Counted from the stretch's first letter, positions 43,841 through 53,609 are shown. The stretch is 64,000 nucleotides of DNA from Treponema socranskii subsp. paredis ATCC 35535 (GCA_000413015.1 KE332516.1:62001-126000); one strand, 5' to 3'. Translations and numbers: made by a program. Notes: generated by a model not told the origin, from the sequence alone.

Positions 43841-45436
43841 TTAATAATTCGATAAAATCTTTTCGAGCTTTTCTTTTCCGATGATTTTCATAAAGCTTGC
43901 AAGCCGCGGCCCCTGCTCTTTGCCGATGAGCACGCGGTACATGATACCGAAAAGCTCTTTCGGCTTAATGCCGCATCCGACGGCCGCGTCGTAAATCTTT
44001 TGCGAAAGCTCCTGCTCTCCGCTCGATTCGACAAAGGGCAGCACATCGCTTTTCATTTTTCCGACAACCGCTTTTTCCGCATCGTTTAACGCAATCGCCC
44101 CGCTTTCGATCCGGAGTGCAAATTTAAAATCTTCCGGAGCGCATTCGGTAATCCAATACCACGCACACTCGCATCTCCGCTTCAAACAATCTTTTTGTTC
44201 GTCACGTACGCCGTTCAAAGATGCGATAACCGCATCGATGTCGCCCGAGTACGTCTGTAAAAGCGTCGTGAGCATTCTGAAGCCGATTTGATACGGCATG
44301 ACGTTCGGCATCGCTGGCTCCACTTGTGAAAGCAGGTAAACGCGCTTTTCGAGATTTGCGACGTCGTCGTTTTTTGCCTGTTCGAGACCCCACGCGATGC
44401 GCTCGGTGCGGTCGTAGGCTTCGTACACCGTGATGACGTCGAGGTCGAAACTGATCGCAAATTCGTGATCGACTTTGTTGACGGCAAAAATATAGCGCAG
44501 CACTTCCGGCTGGTAGACGGCGAGCGCGTCGGGAAGCGCGATGACTTTACCCTTCGACGACGACATTTTTCCGGGGATTCCCTTTAAACCGACAAAATCG
44601 TATTTCATCGTAACCGGTGCATCCCAGCCGTAGACTTTTTTCGAAACGAGCTTTGCCGTATCGTAAGAACCGCCGGGACTCACGTGATCTTTTCCGCCCG
44701 GCTCGAACATCACTTTTTCTTCGTTCCACCTCATCGGCCAGTCGACTCTCCAGCCGAGCTTAAAGCCCTTCGATGAGCGGAGATCTTCGGCCGCTTCGTG
44801 TCCGCATTCGCATTTGTACGATATGCCGTATTCGCCGTCATAGCCGGTGATCTCCGTCGTATCGCGATTGCACTTCGAACAGAACACCGAAACAGGCCAA
44901 TACGCTTCATCCGCTTTCATTTTGTGCGCGTCGTCCCGGTATTCGTTCAGACAGGATTTAATAAGCTCGCGATTTTGCATCGCCTTTTTCATGCCTTCGG
45001 CGTAGCGGTTTTCGCGGTAGCGCTGAGCCTGATATAAAAATTCCGGGTGAATGCCGACCCTCGGCAGCTCCCTCTCGATATCGACTTCGTGATGGCGCGC
45101 ATAGTTTTCATCGCGCCCTGTCGTATCGGGAACCATCGTAATCGGAAAGCGAAGATATTTTTTCAGTTCGTCCTGATTCGGCATGTTCGCGGGTACTTTT
45201 CGGAACACATCGTAATCGTCCCACGAATAGATAAATCGTACGTTTTTGCCGCGGTCGCGCAGCGCGCGCACGACCAAATCGACCGTGATGATTTCGCGGA
45301 AGTTTCCGATATGCACGGTACCCGACGGCGTTATACCCGAAGCGCAGGTATATAAATCGCGCTCGCCCCGCTCCGAAATGATATTGTCCGCGACGCGGTC
45401 CGCCCAATGACACAAAAGTTTTTTATCGACACCCAT
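43841..45436 (-). CDS. lysS: lysyl-tRNA synthetase, class I
   Basis: Charges tRNA-Lys. 531 residues of the class I (archaeal-type) enzyme: SGTVHIGNFRE with the HIGH-equivalent HIGN (about 41-44), a zinc-ribbon pair CSKCNRD/CECGHE (about 185-215), and GKMSSSKGK (KMSKS-equivalent, about 290). Among bacteria this class is largely restricted to spirochaetes and some alpha-proteobacteria. Start MGVDKKLL (45434-45436) with a weak GGGAA site. Divergent from ddl. Confidence 0.95.
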   Translation of the reverse strand: MGVDKKLLCHWADRVADNIISERGERDLYTCASGITPSGTVHIGNFREIITVDLVVRALRDRGKNVRFIYSWDDYDVFRKVPANMPNQDELKKYLRFPITMVPDTTGRDENYARHHEVDIERELPRVGIHPEFLYQAQRYRENRYAEGMKKAMQNRELIKSCLNEYRDDAHKMKADEAYWPVSVFCSKCNRDTTEITGYDGEYGISYKCECGHEAAEDLRSSKGFKLGWRVDWPMRWNEEKVMFEPGGKDHVSPGGSYDTAKLVSKKVYGWDAPVTMKYDFVGLKGIPGKMSSSKGKVIALPDALAVYQPEVLRYIFAVNKVDHEFAISFDLDVITVYEAYDRTERIAWGLEQAKNDDVANLEKRVYLLSQVEPAMPNVMPYQIGFRMLTTLLQTYSGDIDAVIASLNGVRDEQKDCLKRRCECAWYWITECAPEDFKFALRIESGAIALNDAEKAVVGKMKSDVLPFVESSGEQELSQKIYDAAVGCGIKPKELFGIMYRVLIGKEQGPRLASFMKIIGKEKLEKILSNY

Positions 45437-45447
45437 ATTGTTTCCCG

Positions 45448-45475
45448 ATTGTAATTTGTTAAAATGACAGCGCAA
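45448..45475 (-). promoter_or_regulatory. lysS promoter
   Basis: Minus strand TTGCGC (45470-45475), 16 nt, TACAAT (45448-45453), about 11 nt before the ATG; the leader would be only a few nucleotides. Confidence 0.45.
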
Positions 45476-45635
45476 AAAATGCGCGGATTTGCTATCCTAT
45501 CACGAGTGAAAGGAAAAGACAACACGTTTACTTTATTCGCGTCTTGTACGTCTTGCACGATGTGTGCGTTTGCACGGAGGTGCCTTTACATTTCACATTT
45601 TGCGCCAAGCCATTCCCGCGCCGCACCGAAAGTGC

Positions 45636-45641
45636 TATACT
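45636..45641 (+). promoter_or_regulatory. -10 box of ddl, leaderless arrangement
   Basis: TATACT followed by 7 nt and the ddl ATG; no clear -35 box and no Shine-Dalgarno sequence. Confidence 0.45.
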
Positions 45642-45648
45642 CTTTTCT

Positions 45649-46764
45649 ATGACGATAGCACTTATCTACGGCGGAAAAAGCGGCGAACACGAAGTATCGC
45701 TCATGTCGGGCGCGGCGGTCGCGCGGCACATCGACAAAAAGCATAAAATCATTCTCATCGGCATCACAAAAGACGGACGATGGTTTTTACAGGACGATGC
45801 CGAACTCGGCCGCGTAAAAGCCGACGCAAAGGCGGCGCTTAGGGTAACGGAAAAAGAAGGCGCTGAAATAAGGATCGCACCCGGAATGAAAAATGCGGCC
45901 TTTTCGGCGGGCGGCCGGATGCTCGACATCGACGTCGCGTTCGCAGTCCTTCACGGCACGAACGGCGAAGACGGCACGATTCAGGGGCTTTTCGAAACGG
46001 CGGACATCCCCTATGTCGGCTGCTCCGTTACCGCGAGCGCGCTCACGATGGACAAAGAAAAAACAAAGGTCGTCCTTCAGGCGGCGGGCATCCGGATCGT
46101 CCCCTACGTTACGGTTCGGAGATCGGATGTACTCGATTCGCGCGCGTACGATGCGCTCGTAAAAAAAGCCGTCGATACACTCGGCTTTCCGCTTTTTGTA
46201 AAGCCCTCTGCGGCCGGCTCTTCGAACGGAGCGGCAAAAGCGGAAAATGCAAAGGCGCTTTCGGTCGCACTCGCGGACGCTTTTTTGTGGGACGATAAAG
46301 TGCTTATAGAAAAGGCGATAAACGCCCGTGAACTCGAATGCGCAGTCACCGGAAATACGACGGCGGCTGAAGGAGTGCGCGAAAGCGTTAGCGTATACGG
46401 ACCCGGTGAAATCGTTTTGACGCACGAGTTTTACGATTACAACGCAAAATACAAAGACAGCGACGGCGTGCGCATACCGGCGGACATAAGCGAAAACGTG
46501 CGCGAAAAAATCAGAAACATTGCGCTGGATGCGTACAAGATCGTCGACGCATCGGGTTTGAGCCGCATCGATTTTTTTCTCGACAAAGACTCTGGCGAAA
46601 TCTATCTCAACGAAATCAATTCGATGCCGGGCTTTACGGCTATCAGCATGTTTCCGAAAGCATGCGAAAGCGAAGGCTTGAGTTTTACCTGCCTCACCGA
46701 ATTGCTGATCGAAGAAGCGATCCTCCGCCGAAAAGAGCGAAGCGTTTTAAAAACATCGCGCTGA
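45649..46764 (+). CDS. ddl: D-alanine--D-alanine ligase
   Basis: Joins two D-alanines with ATP for peptidoglycan. 371 residues, ATP-grasp fold: IALIYGGKSGEHEVSLMSG (3-21), VLHGTNGEDGTIQGLFE (about 104-120), KPSAAGSSNGA (about 186-196) and YLNEINSMPGFTAISMFPK (about 323-341). Start MTIALIYGG is set by this conserved beginning; the frame is open further upstream without similarity. Ends 9 bp from the convergent oxidoreductase gene. Confidence 0.94.
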   Translation: MTIALIYGGKSGEHEVSLMSGAAVARHIDKKHKIILIGITKDGRWFLQDDAELGRVKADAKAALRVTEKEGAEIRIAPGMKNAAFSAGGRMLDIDVAFAVLHGTNGEDGTIQGLFETADIPYVGCSVTASALTMDKEKTKVVLQAAGIRIVPYVTVRRSDVLDSRAYDALVKKAVDTLGFPLFVKPSAAGSSNGAAKAENAKALSVALADAFLWDDKVLIEKAINARELECAVTGNTTAAEGVRESVSVYGPGEIVLTHEFYDYNAKYKDSDGVRIPADISENVREKIRNIALDAYKIVDASGLSRIDFFLDKDSGEIYLNEINSMPGFTAISMFPKACESEGLSFTCLTELLIEEAILRRKERSVLKTSR

Positions 46765-46773
46765 GCGCACTTC

Positions 46774-47868
46774 TCATGCGCCGAGTTCCGCACGGATCCG
46801 CTCGAGGATGTCGAGGGTTTGCAATCCGTCTTCGAGCGTCGATTCGAGCGGAGCGATTCCGTCGAGGAAATCGACACAGCTTTTCACCATATTCGAAAAG
46901 CAGCGTGTCTTTTTCGGCGCGGAAACTTTTTTATCTTCTGCAAGCGAATAAAATCCCGTGTACAGCTTCGCTTTTTCCCTCCGGTAAAATTTCGCATAGC
47001 CGTTTCCGATCGCGACGGCCCCTTCGGTTCCGAGTATGTCGACACCGAACGAAAAAAAACGCGATCTCCCGCTCATCGTAATCGTGATGTCGGAACAGAC
47101 ATCGGATGCGAAATGCGCGGAAAGATTTTGCACGACCGAGGGATCGCTTTTATCGCGGTATATACCCGTAATCGACATATTGTAAAGCACGCTCCGTCTC
47201 GTTTCCGTTTCCGCGTTATCCGAAGCGTCCGACAGCAAATACTGCACTATATCGACGAGGTGCGTGCCGTCGTGAAAGAGACTGTATTCGCCGGATGCTT
47301 CGTATTTTTTACCGTAGACGCGAAGGCCGGAGCAGAGTTCCGCGCGCACGCGCTGGACAGCACCGATTTTTTTTATATAGGATTTTGCTGCCGCGTAGTC
47401 GTCGGCAAAGCGCCGCTCGTGGTTTATGAGTACGGGTACGCCGTATTTTTTCGCTTCGTCTGCGATCGCAAGTCCGTCTTTCATGGAGAGAGCAACGGGC
47501 TTTTCCAAAATTATTAATTTCGGTTTGCTCCGTATCGCTTCGAGGGCTACTTCCAAATGCGCGCTTTCGTTGACCGCAACGACGACGATATCGGGACTGC
47601 AGGCGGCAAAGAGATAGCTCGCCGTATGATAAGAAGCCGCACCACGGCAATACCGTTTCCACGCCGCAAGTTTTTCGGCATCGGTATCGCAGCCTGCGAT
47701 AATGCGTATACGGCTATTTTCTCGGAGAGCTGCCGTATGACTTGCCGGCTGTTCGCGCTTTTTATCGAAACCGAGCGTAAAACCGATCCTCCCCGTACCG
47801 ATTATCGCCGCAGTATATTTTTTTTTGCTACGCACCTTTACACCCCGTAAGAGCGGCTTCGACTTCAT
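46774..47868 (-). CDS. Gfo/Idh/MocA-family oxidoreductase
   Basis: 364 residues: Rossmann motif AAIIGTGRIGFTLGF (20-34), and LEKPVALSM (about 117-125) containing the catalytic-type EKP of the family, then NHERRFADDY. Acts on a sugar or sugar-like substrate with NAD(P); which one is unknown. The ATG lies inside the 3' end of ispH (41-bp overlap). A GTG at 47833-47835 with GGGGT in front of it is a possible alternative start that still keeps the Rossmann motif. Confidence 0.82.
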   Translation of the reverse strand: MKSKPLLRGVKVRSKKKYTAAIIGTGRIGFTLGFDKKREQPASHTAALRENSRIRIIAGCDTDAEKLAAWKRYCRGAASYHTASYLFAACSPDIVVVAVNESAHLEVALEAIRSKPKLIILEKPVALSMKDGLAIADEAKKYGVPVLINHERRFADDYAAAKSYIKKIGAVQRVRAELCSGLRVYGKKYEASGEYSLFHDGTHLVDIVQYLLSDASDNAETETRRSVLYNMSITGIYRDKSDPSVVQNLSAHFASDVCSDITITMSGRSRFFSFGVDILGTEGAVAIGNGYAKFYRREKAKLYTGFYSLAEDKKVSAPKKTRCFSNMVKSCVDFLDGIAPLESTLEDGLQTLDILERIRAELGA

Positions 47869-48685
47869 CGATTATGTAATCGGGCGTACTCGCTCCGGCT
47901 GTAATGCCGACCCTCTTCATTTTAAAATAATCGCTCGGGATCTCATCCGCCGTTTCGATCAAATCGGCGCGGCACGATTGTGCTCTTGCGGCAAGCAAAA
48001 GCCGCTTCGTATTCGCGCTGTTTTTTCCGCCGACGACGAGTACGCCGTCCACGTTCGGACAGAGATTTAAAAGCGCATCCTGTCTCGCTTTCGTCGCGGG
48101 ACAAATCGTATGTATGACGGTGAGCGAGGGACACTTTCGTTTTAACAATTCCGCAATTTTTTCGAATTCCGTTTTGCTGAAAGTCGTTTGAGAAAGGAGC
48201 ACCGCTTTTTCATTTTCCGAAAGCGAAAGCGTTTCGGCTTCTTCGACGCTTTGCACGAGTACGAAACGCTCTTTCGCGTACCCCGCAATTCCCGCGACTT
48301 CTCCGTGTTTTTCATCGCCCGCAAACAGCACCGTGCAGCCTTTTTGCGCGGAAGAGGCGGCAAGCTTTTGACTTGCGGTAACGCGGGTGCAGGTTGCATC
48401 GACGACAGTACAGTTCCGCCTTTGAAGCGTTTCGATCGTTTCAGGCGGCACGCCGTGCGCGCGGATGATGACGATGCTGCCGTATTCGGCTTTTTCGGCA
48501 TCGTTTTCGCCGAGTACCGAAAGCCCCTGCTTTTCAAGCGCTTCGAGGGCAAGACGGTTGTGGATGAGCGGACCGAGCGTATATACTTTTTTTCCGGGAT
48601 TGTCCGAAAGCGCCTTTTGCGCCGCATCGAGGGCATGGCGCACACCGAAACAACAGCCGAGGACATCGGAACGGATGACAGTCAT
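47828..48685 (-). CDS. ispH: 4-hydroxy-3-methylbut-2-enyl diphosphate reductase
   Basis: Last step of the MEP isoprenoid pathway, a 4Fe-4S enzyme. 285 residues with the three cluster cysteines in LGCCFGVRHA (C11/C12), DATCTRV (about 97) and HTICPAT (about 194), plus RAHGVPPE and SQTTFSKTEF. Normal length. No ribosome site; TATACT (48692-48697) ends 6 nt before the ATG. Confidence 0.94.
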   Translation of the reverse strand: MTVIRSDVLGCCFGVRHALDAAQKALSDNPGKKVYTLGPLIHNRLALEALEKQGLSVLGENDAEKAEYGSIVIIRAHGVPPETIETLQRRNCTVVDATCTRVTASQKLAASSAQKGCTVLFAGDEKHGEVAGIAGYAKERFVLVQSVEEAETLSLSENEKAVLLSQTTFSKTEFEKIAELLKRKCPSLTVIHTICPATKARQDALLNLCPNVDGVLVVGGKNSANTKRLLLAARAQSCRADLIETADEIPSDYFKMKRVGITAGASTPDYIIDEVEAALTGCKGA

Positions 48686-48691
48686 AGAGGC

Positions 48692-48697
48692 AGTATA
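48692..48697 (-). promoter_or_regulatory. -10 box of ispH, leaderless arrangement
   Basis: Minus strand TATACT, then 6 nt to the ATG. The -35 region is weak. Confidence 0.45.
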
Positions 48698-48827
48698 GCT
48701 TGAAAGGTGAATTTAGTACACTGTGCGCACAAAAACAAATGACGCGATAAGGAAATTTCGACTGCAGGTTTTTAGCGTCGCGCGAAATACACAGTATAAA
48801 AAACCATCGCAAACACCCAAACGCAAA

Positions 48828-48859
48828 AAAAATACCGCGCACTCCTGCGCGGTATTTTT
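48828..48859 (-). terminator. intrinsic terminator of yajC-secD-secF
   Basis: AAAAATACCGCGCA/TGCGCGGTATTTTT, perfect 14-bp stem with a 4-nt loop, T-tailed on both strands, 25 bp after the secF stop. Confidence 0.88.
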
Positions 48860-48883
48860 CAAAAGTCATTCGCCAAAATACGC

Positions 48884-50128
48884 TTACACGCTTACTCCGA
48901 CGTCGAACACGCCTTTTTGGAGTTTCAGCGAATGGTGAATGCCGTATTCCGGTTTCCAATTTTTTCGCGTCGCGGCGATAAATCCGCTCGAAATGAATAT
49001 GGACGAATAGCAGCCGCTGACAAGTCCTACGAGGAGCGCGAGAGCGAAGTTTTTGATATCGCCCTGCGTAAACACGTAGAGGGAAGCGGCCGCAAACATC
49101 GTCGTCACCGTCGTGATGATCGAACGGCTCAACGTATCGGTGAGCGCCTGATCGATGATGTCGGTGAATTTTTTCGTGTCTTTCATGATCGGCAAAAGCG
49201 CGCGTTCGCGGTCGAGAATAACGATCGTCGCGTTGATCGAATAACCGACAATCGTCAAAATCGCCGCTACCGTCATCGTCGAAAATTCCATCTGCGACCA
49301 CACGATAAAGGTTATCATGATAAGCGCGTCGTGGATGAGCGCGAGTACCGAGCCGAGCGCAAAGTCCCAGTGAAAGCGGATCGTCGCATACAGCCATATA
49401 AGCACGATAGCAAAGGCAAGCACGATGATCGACTGCACTGCGATTGCACGTGAAAAATTCGAACCGATAAAATCGGTACGGACGACGACTACGTTGTCAT
49501 CTCCGAATTTGTTTTTCAGATTCGTCAAAACCGTATTTTGCAGATCGGCGCTCGATTTTCCGTCGCCCTTATCGGCCATGCGGATTTGAAAACTTGCCGC
49601 ATCCCCCGCACCGAGCTGCTGAATCGAAATGCCTTCGACCGACGAAAGCGCTTCGCGTACTTGCGAAACGGCGACATCGATTTTTCCGGCTGAATACAAA
49701 CGGTACGGAGTCGATGAAAGTTTATTCGACGCGTTCGTATCGACGAATAAATCCGCCGTCGAAGAAGATGCGTTCGAATTGACTTGTGCGCGGATTCCGT
49801 CGATCGCATTGAGACTCGATGCGAGCTCGGAAACCGTTCGGTTTGCGGCGAACGAAAGCTTTTCGGTTTTGTTTTCCGAACCCGTTCCGCTTATAACGAC
49901 GTCGATCCCTTCGCCGCTCATGTCGAGGCTGACGTTCGCGCTGCCGGAATAGCTCACGTCCAAAACGGCGGGCGCAATGCGCACTTCTTCGAGTAAACCG
50001 GGACGATAGTCGAGACCGAAATTGATGCCGCGTATAAAAAATCCCGCGATACCCGAAATGATTATCGCCGCGCTGATAACCGCGCACGGAAGGAAGCCTT
50101 TGCTGAAATGTATCGTTTTTCGCGTCAT
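48884..50128 (-). CDS. secF: protein translocase subunit SecF
   Basis: Works with SecD to complete protein export using the proton gradient. 414 residues: first membrane segment, GINFGLDYRPG (the FxGGxD-like opening, here FGLDYRPG), a periplasmic domain enlarged to about 200 residues, and five segments at about 245-395 with LIHDALIMITF and VGYSINATIVILDR. Start MTRKTIHF overlaps the secD stop (TAATG). E. coli SecF has 323 residues; the extra length is in the periplasmic domain. Confidence 0.92.
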   Translation of the reverse strand: MTRKTIHFSKGFLPCAVISAAIIISGIAGFFIRGINFGLDYRPGLLEEVRIAPAVLDVSYSGSANVSLDMSGEGIDVVISGTGSENKTEKLSFAANRTVSELASSLNAIDGIRAQVNSNASSSTADLFVDTNASNKLSSTPYRLYSAGKIDVAVSQVREALSSVEGISIQQLGAGDAASFQIRMADKGDGKSSADLQNTVLTNLKNKFGDDNVVVVRTDFIGSNFSRAIAVQSIIVLAFAIVLIWLYATIRFHWDFALGSVLALIHDALIMITFIVWSQMEFSTMTVAAILTIVGYSINATIVILDRERALLPIMKDTKKFTDIIDQALTDTLSRSIITTVTTMFAAASLYVFTQGDIKNFALALLVGLVSGCYSSIFISSGFIAATRKNWKPEYGIHHSLKLQKGVFDVGVSV

Positions 50129-51870
50129 TATTTTACCCCCCAACCGATGCTCACGGTATTTTTTCGGAACACGTCGGTATTGAAATCGAACATGAGGTGC
50201 GACACGAACAAAGCGGTAAACACCGAAGAGACGACACCGATCGCCAAGCTGACCGCAAAGCCCTGGATCGCGCCGCTGCCGAGCTGCGACAGAAACATCG
50301 CCGCGATAAAGGTCGTAATGTTCGAGTCCATGATCGCCCAAAACGCATTGCGGAAGCCTGCGGCTATCGCAGCCGTACGCCCTTTGCCGTCGGAAAGCTC
50401 TTCTTTGATGCGCTCGAAAATAATGACGTTCGCATCGACCGCCATACCGATCGTCAAAATCATACCGGCGATGCTCGAAAGCGTAATCGTCATATTGAAC
50501 GCCGAGAGCACCGAAAACATGATGTAGAGGTTAAGGATCTGCGCAACGCACGCGTTGACACCCGCACCTTTATAGTAGACGAGCATAAAAAGCATAATCG
50601 CACCGAGACCGACCAACACCGCAATGATGCCCATCCGCTTCGCCCTCTGTCCGAGAGAGGCACCGATTACTTGCTGGCTTTCGACCGAAAGCGGCACGGA
50701 AAGCCACGCCGTCTGCAGCACTTTTTGCAGCGTCTGCGCTTCTTCGAGATTGAAACCCGTGATCGCAACGCGGCCGCCGGTGATCGCGGTATTGATCGTA
50801 GCCGCCGAGCGGATTCTGTTGTCGTTTACGATGGCGAGCCGCTCGCCGACGTGAGCCGACGTAAACTCGCCGAAAATCACGGCACCCTCGCCGTCGAGTA
50901 CGAAATCGACTTCGGGGCGGTTCGTTAAATTGTCCGAACCGACTTCCGCCGATTTGATATGCCGGCCGTCGAGCGCGATTTCTTTTTTTACTGCAAGCCA
51001 GCCGATCCGATCTTCGAGACCGTAATCGTCGTTTTGATAGAGACCGAGCACTTCGCAGTCGGCGGGGACGACGGATGTGTCGAGCAGCGTACCGTCCGAA
51101 GCGAAAACGTTTCCGGGATTCTGCAGATAATAATTATTAAACGCTTGAGTTGCCGCATCGTCGACGAGACGGAAATTCAAAATGCCCTTTCCCATGATGA
51201 TCGTATTGATCGCATCCGCTTCCGCAGCTCCCGGAATTTCGATATAGATGCGGTCTTCGCCCTGCTGACGGATCACCGGAGACGTAAGACCGAAGCGGTC
51301 GATCCTGCTCGAAAGCGAGTCGATCGCCTGCTGCATCGCGTTCGCTTTGAGCGTCGCGTTCGATTCGGCCGTATCGGCTCCTTCCTGATTTTTTACGGCG
51401 GCGTCGAGATCTGCTTTGACGATGATGTTCATACCGCCGGACAAATCGAGTCCGAGCTTTACCGAATTCTGATATTGTTTTTTCGCTTTTAAAATGGCGT
51501 CGCGGTAACGGGCCTGCACCGCTTCGCGGAATTCCTGTTCGCTTGAAAATGCGTTGAGCACCGCGCTTTTCGTCAAAGGCGACGGCACTTTTGCGCCCAT
51601 ATTTTTATAGTTCCGCGCGACGATCTTTTTTATCCAGCCGTAGGATTCGTCGAGCTGAGCGTTCGGATCTTTCCGCGCCGCATCCGTAAACGCCTTTACG
51701 TCGTCGGACGCTTTTACGGTCGCGTAATCTTTGATGCTCTGCAGCGAACCGAGTGCGAGCGCTTTCATCTCTTTCGGCGTGCCGTAGTACCAGCTGATCG
51801 ACGGCCACAAAAAAGCGAAACAGACGGCAATCACCGCAAGCAGGATTACAAAACGAGTACGTTTATTCAT
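50128..51870 (-). CDS. secD: protein translocase subunit SecD
   Basis: 580 residues: N-terminal membrane segment, KLGLDLSGGMNIIVKAD (about 137-153, the SecD FxGGxx motif), periplasmic P1 head, then five membrane segments with GMAVDANVIIFERIKEEL (about 481-498) of the RND fold. GGAG 8 nt before the ATG. It lies between yajC (15 bp) and secF (overlap), the normal operon. Confidence 0.94.
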   Translation of the reverse strand: MNKRTRFVILLAVIAVCFAFLWPSISWYYGTPKEMKALALGSLQSIKDYATVKASDDVKAFTDAARKDPNAQLDESYGWIKKIVARNYKNMGAKVPSPLTKSAVLNAFSSEQEFREAVQARYRDAILKAKKQYQNSVKLGLDLSGGMNIIVKADLDAAVKNQEGADTAESNATLKANAMQQAIDSLSSRIDRFGLTSPVIRQQGEDRIYIEIPGAAEADAINTIIMGKGILNFRLVDDAATQAFNNYYLQNPGNVFASDGTLLDTSVVPADCEVLGLYQNDDYGLEDRIGWLAVKKEIALDGRHIKSAEVGSDNLTNRPEVDFVLDGEGAVIFGEFTSAHVGERLAIVNDNRIRSAATINTAITGGRVAITGFNLEEAQTLQKVLQTAWLSVPLSVESQQVIGASLGQRAKRMGIIAVLVGLGAIMLFMLVYYKGAGVNACVAQILNLYIMFSVLSAFNMTITLSSIAGMILTIGMAVDANVIIFERIKEELSDGKGRTAAIAAGFRNAFWAIMDSNITTFIAAMFLSQLGSGAIQGFAVSLAIGVVSSVFTALFVSHLMFDFNTDVFRKNTVSIGWGVK

Positions 51871-51885
51871 GCTGACAGCTCCGTT

Positions 51886-52281
51886 TTATTTCTTTTCCTC
51901 TGAAGATTTTTCCGCATCGGCGTCTGAAGATTTTTTCGCGTCTTTTGCAGGAGCTTCGGGATTTTCGATTGCGGCGACAGCGCTCCGCGTAAATTTGATC
52001 TTTGTCGCATCGTCCACTTTTATGATGACGTTCTTTTCGTCAACCGAAGAAACGACGCCGTGAATGCCGCCTATCGTAACGACTTTATCGCCTTTTTTCA
52101 GCGCGTCGAGCATTTTCTGCGTTTCTTTTTGTTTTTTGCTCTGCGGGCGGATAAGGAAAAAATAGAAAATAACGACGAGCAGCACCATCATCACGATCGA
52201 TGACATAAAACCGCCGGTTGTCGACGCACCGCCGGCCGCTCCGCCTTCGGCTGCGCCCATTAAAAAAGGAATAAACGACAT
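51886..52281 (-). CDS. yajC: preprotein translocase subunit YajC
   Basis: 131 residues: Gly/Ala-rich N-terminus, one membrane segment (about 26-44, SIVMMVLLVVIFYFFLI), then the RPQSKKQKETQKMLDALKKGDKVVTIGGIHG stretch (about 45-75) diagnostic of YajC, and a Lys/Ser/Glu-rich tail longer than in E. coli (110). Accessory to SecDF. First gene of the operon; GGGG lies about 8 nt before the ATG. Confidence 0.92.
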   Translation of the reverse strand: MSFIPFLMGAAEGGAAGGASTTGGFMSSIVMMVLLVVIFYFFLIRPQSKKQKETQKMLDALKKGDKVVTIGGIHGVVSSVDEKNVIIKVDDATKIKFTRSAVAAIENPEAPAKDAKKSSDADAEKSSEEKK

Positions 52282-52469
52282 TGTATAGCCCCTTCATTTT
52301 ATTAAAATTTGACAAAAATGCCAGTTTTATGAGCATATCACGAGAGAAGTCGGCGCGTCAAGAGCGATGCCGGAGATGCGAAAAACGGCGGTACATCCGT
52401 TCGCGCGGTAATTTTGCCGTTGCGAGAAAACGGAACCGATAGATTTTTTAAATAAGTAACTGATATTCT

Positions 52470-53609
52470 TTAATCCCCAAAAATCCACCCATAAATATCA
52501 TCGAAAAAATCCAGCTCTGAAATACATGTATCATTGTATTTTGTCCCTTTATAAATTTCTGATACCGGAAGAACTGATGCATGCCAATTATCTATAATCT
52601 GTATTTCATTATATTTATCTTCTACTGTGATAAACCGATTAGAATAAAACTCTCTTTTATATCCATCAAAATAATGTCCGCCGATACTTTTCCCTCTGTT
52701 ATTCTTTTCATATAATTCTTTGTTTTTGCAATATCCATTTATCAACTTCAATTTTGTAATATTATTATATTCTTTCTTATACAAAGAAATATAAATCAAA
52801 TCATCTTCCGTGTTTTCCACATACGCTGTCGCAGGATTACCGTCAAATGCATTTTGAATTGTATACATAAAAGGACGTTTTTTATCGATTAGCGGTTGAT
52901 CTGTTTTTATTTCAACACAAGGAAAATCGTAATAAGATTTTACATACTTTACCTTTCCATTTGTTTCCATCGCATTATTTATCACATCATCAAAAAGATA
53001 GTATTCGGCCGTATTTATATATAGTTCCTTATGGATTCCGCTTTCTTCCGCTCTGTTATGATGGTCAATCTTATCTTCAAGACAATTTAGTAAAAAGCCT
53101 TTTACAGTATTGTTTCGCTGAATTATTTCTATCATCTGATATTTGTTATCAGTCCCGTTTTCCCAACTGTAGCCGCCCGCATCCATCATACACATCGGAC
53201 CTACGGCAAATATCTCATTCGGATTTTTTACATAGAAAAGTTGAACCAAATAGGGCCGGTTTGTATTACCGCCCGGATTTCTCCAGTTCAAAATATATTC
53301 ATCTGTCAGCTCATTTACAGCTTTGACTACGCGAATAAATTTCTTTTCACCTATTATCTGCCTAAACGACTTGTAATAAATTTGCTTTGTATTCTTGCGA
53401 GAAAACTCTTCTATCCATAATTTTTCTACATAGAATTTTATATTCGGATATTCATTGAAAACGGCCTCGGAGGAGATTTCATAAATGGTTTCATAATTGT
53501 TCCCGAACATTACCTGACGAATATCCGTTGCAAAAAGAGGAATCGCAAAAAATACAAAAATGATTGTAAAAAATTTTATTTTAAATCCGCGCATTTTCAT
53601 CCTTTTCAT
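52470..53609 (-). CDS. secreted protein with C-terminal discoidin/NADase-type glycan-binding-like domain
   Basis: About 379 residues. Signal peptide (MRGFKIKFFTIIFVFFAIPLFA) predicts export. Residues about 245-370 (IQNAFDGNPATAYVENTEDDLIYISL ... IYKGTKYNDTCISELDFFDDIYG, abridged) look like the F5/8-type or 'NADase-type glycan-binding' domain of treponemal surface proteins; the N-terminal part is not recognised. Codon use is clearly more AT-rich than neighbours, which suggests a different origin. The ATG at 53607-53609 is used; MRGF at 53592-53594 has a closer AAAGGA and is as likely. Confidence 0.65.
   Translation of the reverse strand: MKRMKMRGFKIKFFTIIFVFFAIPLFATDIRQVMFGNNYETIYEISSEAVFNEYPNIKFYVEKLWIEEFSRKNTKQIYYKSFRQIIGEKKFIRVVKAVNELTDEYILNWRNPGGNTNRPYLVQLFYVKNPNEIFAVGPMCMMDAGGYSWENGTDNKYQMIEIIQRNNTVKGFLLNCLEDKIDHHNRAEESGIHKELYINTAEYYLFDDVINNAMETNGKVKYVKSYYDFPCVEIKTDQPLIDKKRPFMYTIQNAFDGNPATAYVENTEDDLIYISLYKKEYNNITKLKLINGYCKNKELYEKNNRGKSIGGHYFDGYKREFYSNRFITVEDKYNEIQIIDNWHASVLPVSEIYKGTKYNDTCISELDFFDDIYGWIFGD

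Noticed and set aside
45464-45652. 62-codon Cys-rich frame upstream of ddl, overlapping its ATG
   Set aside because: No ribosome site, crosses the lysS promoter region and the ddl -10 box, no similarity recognised; chance frame more likely.
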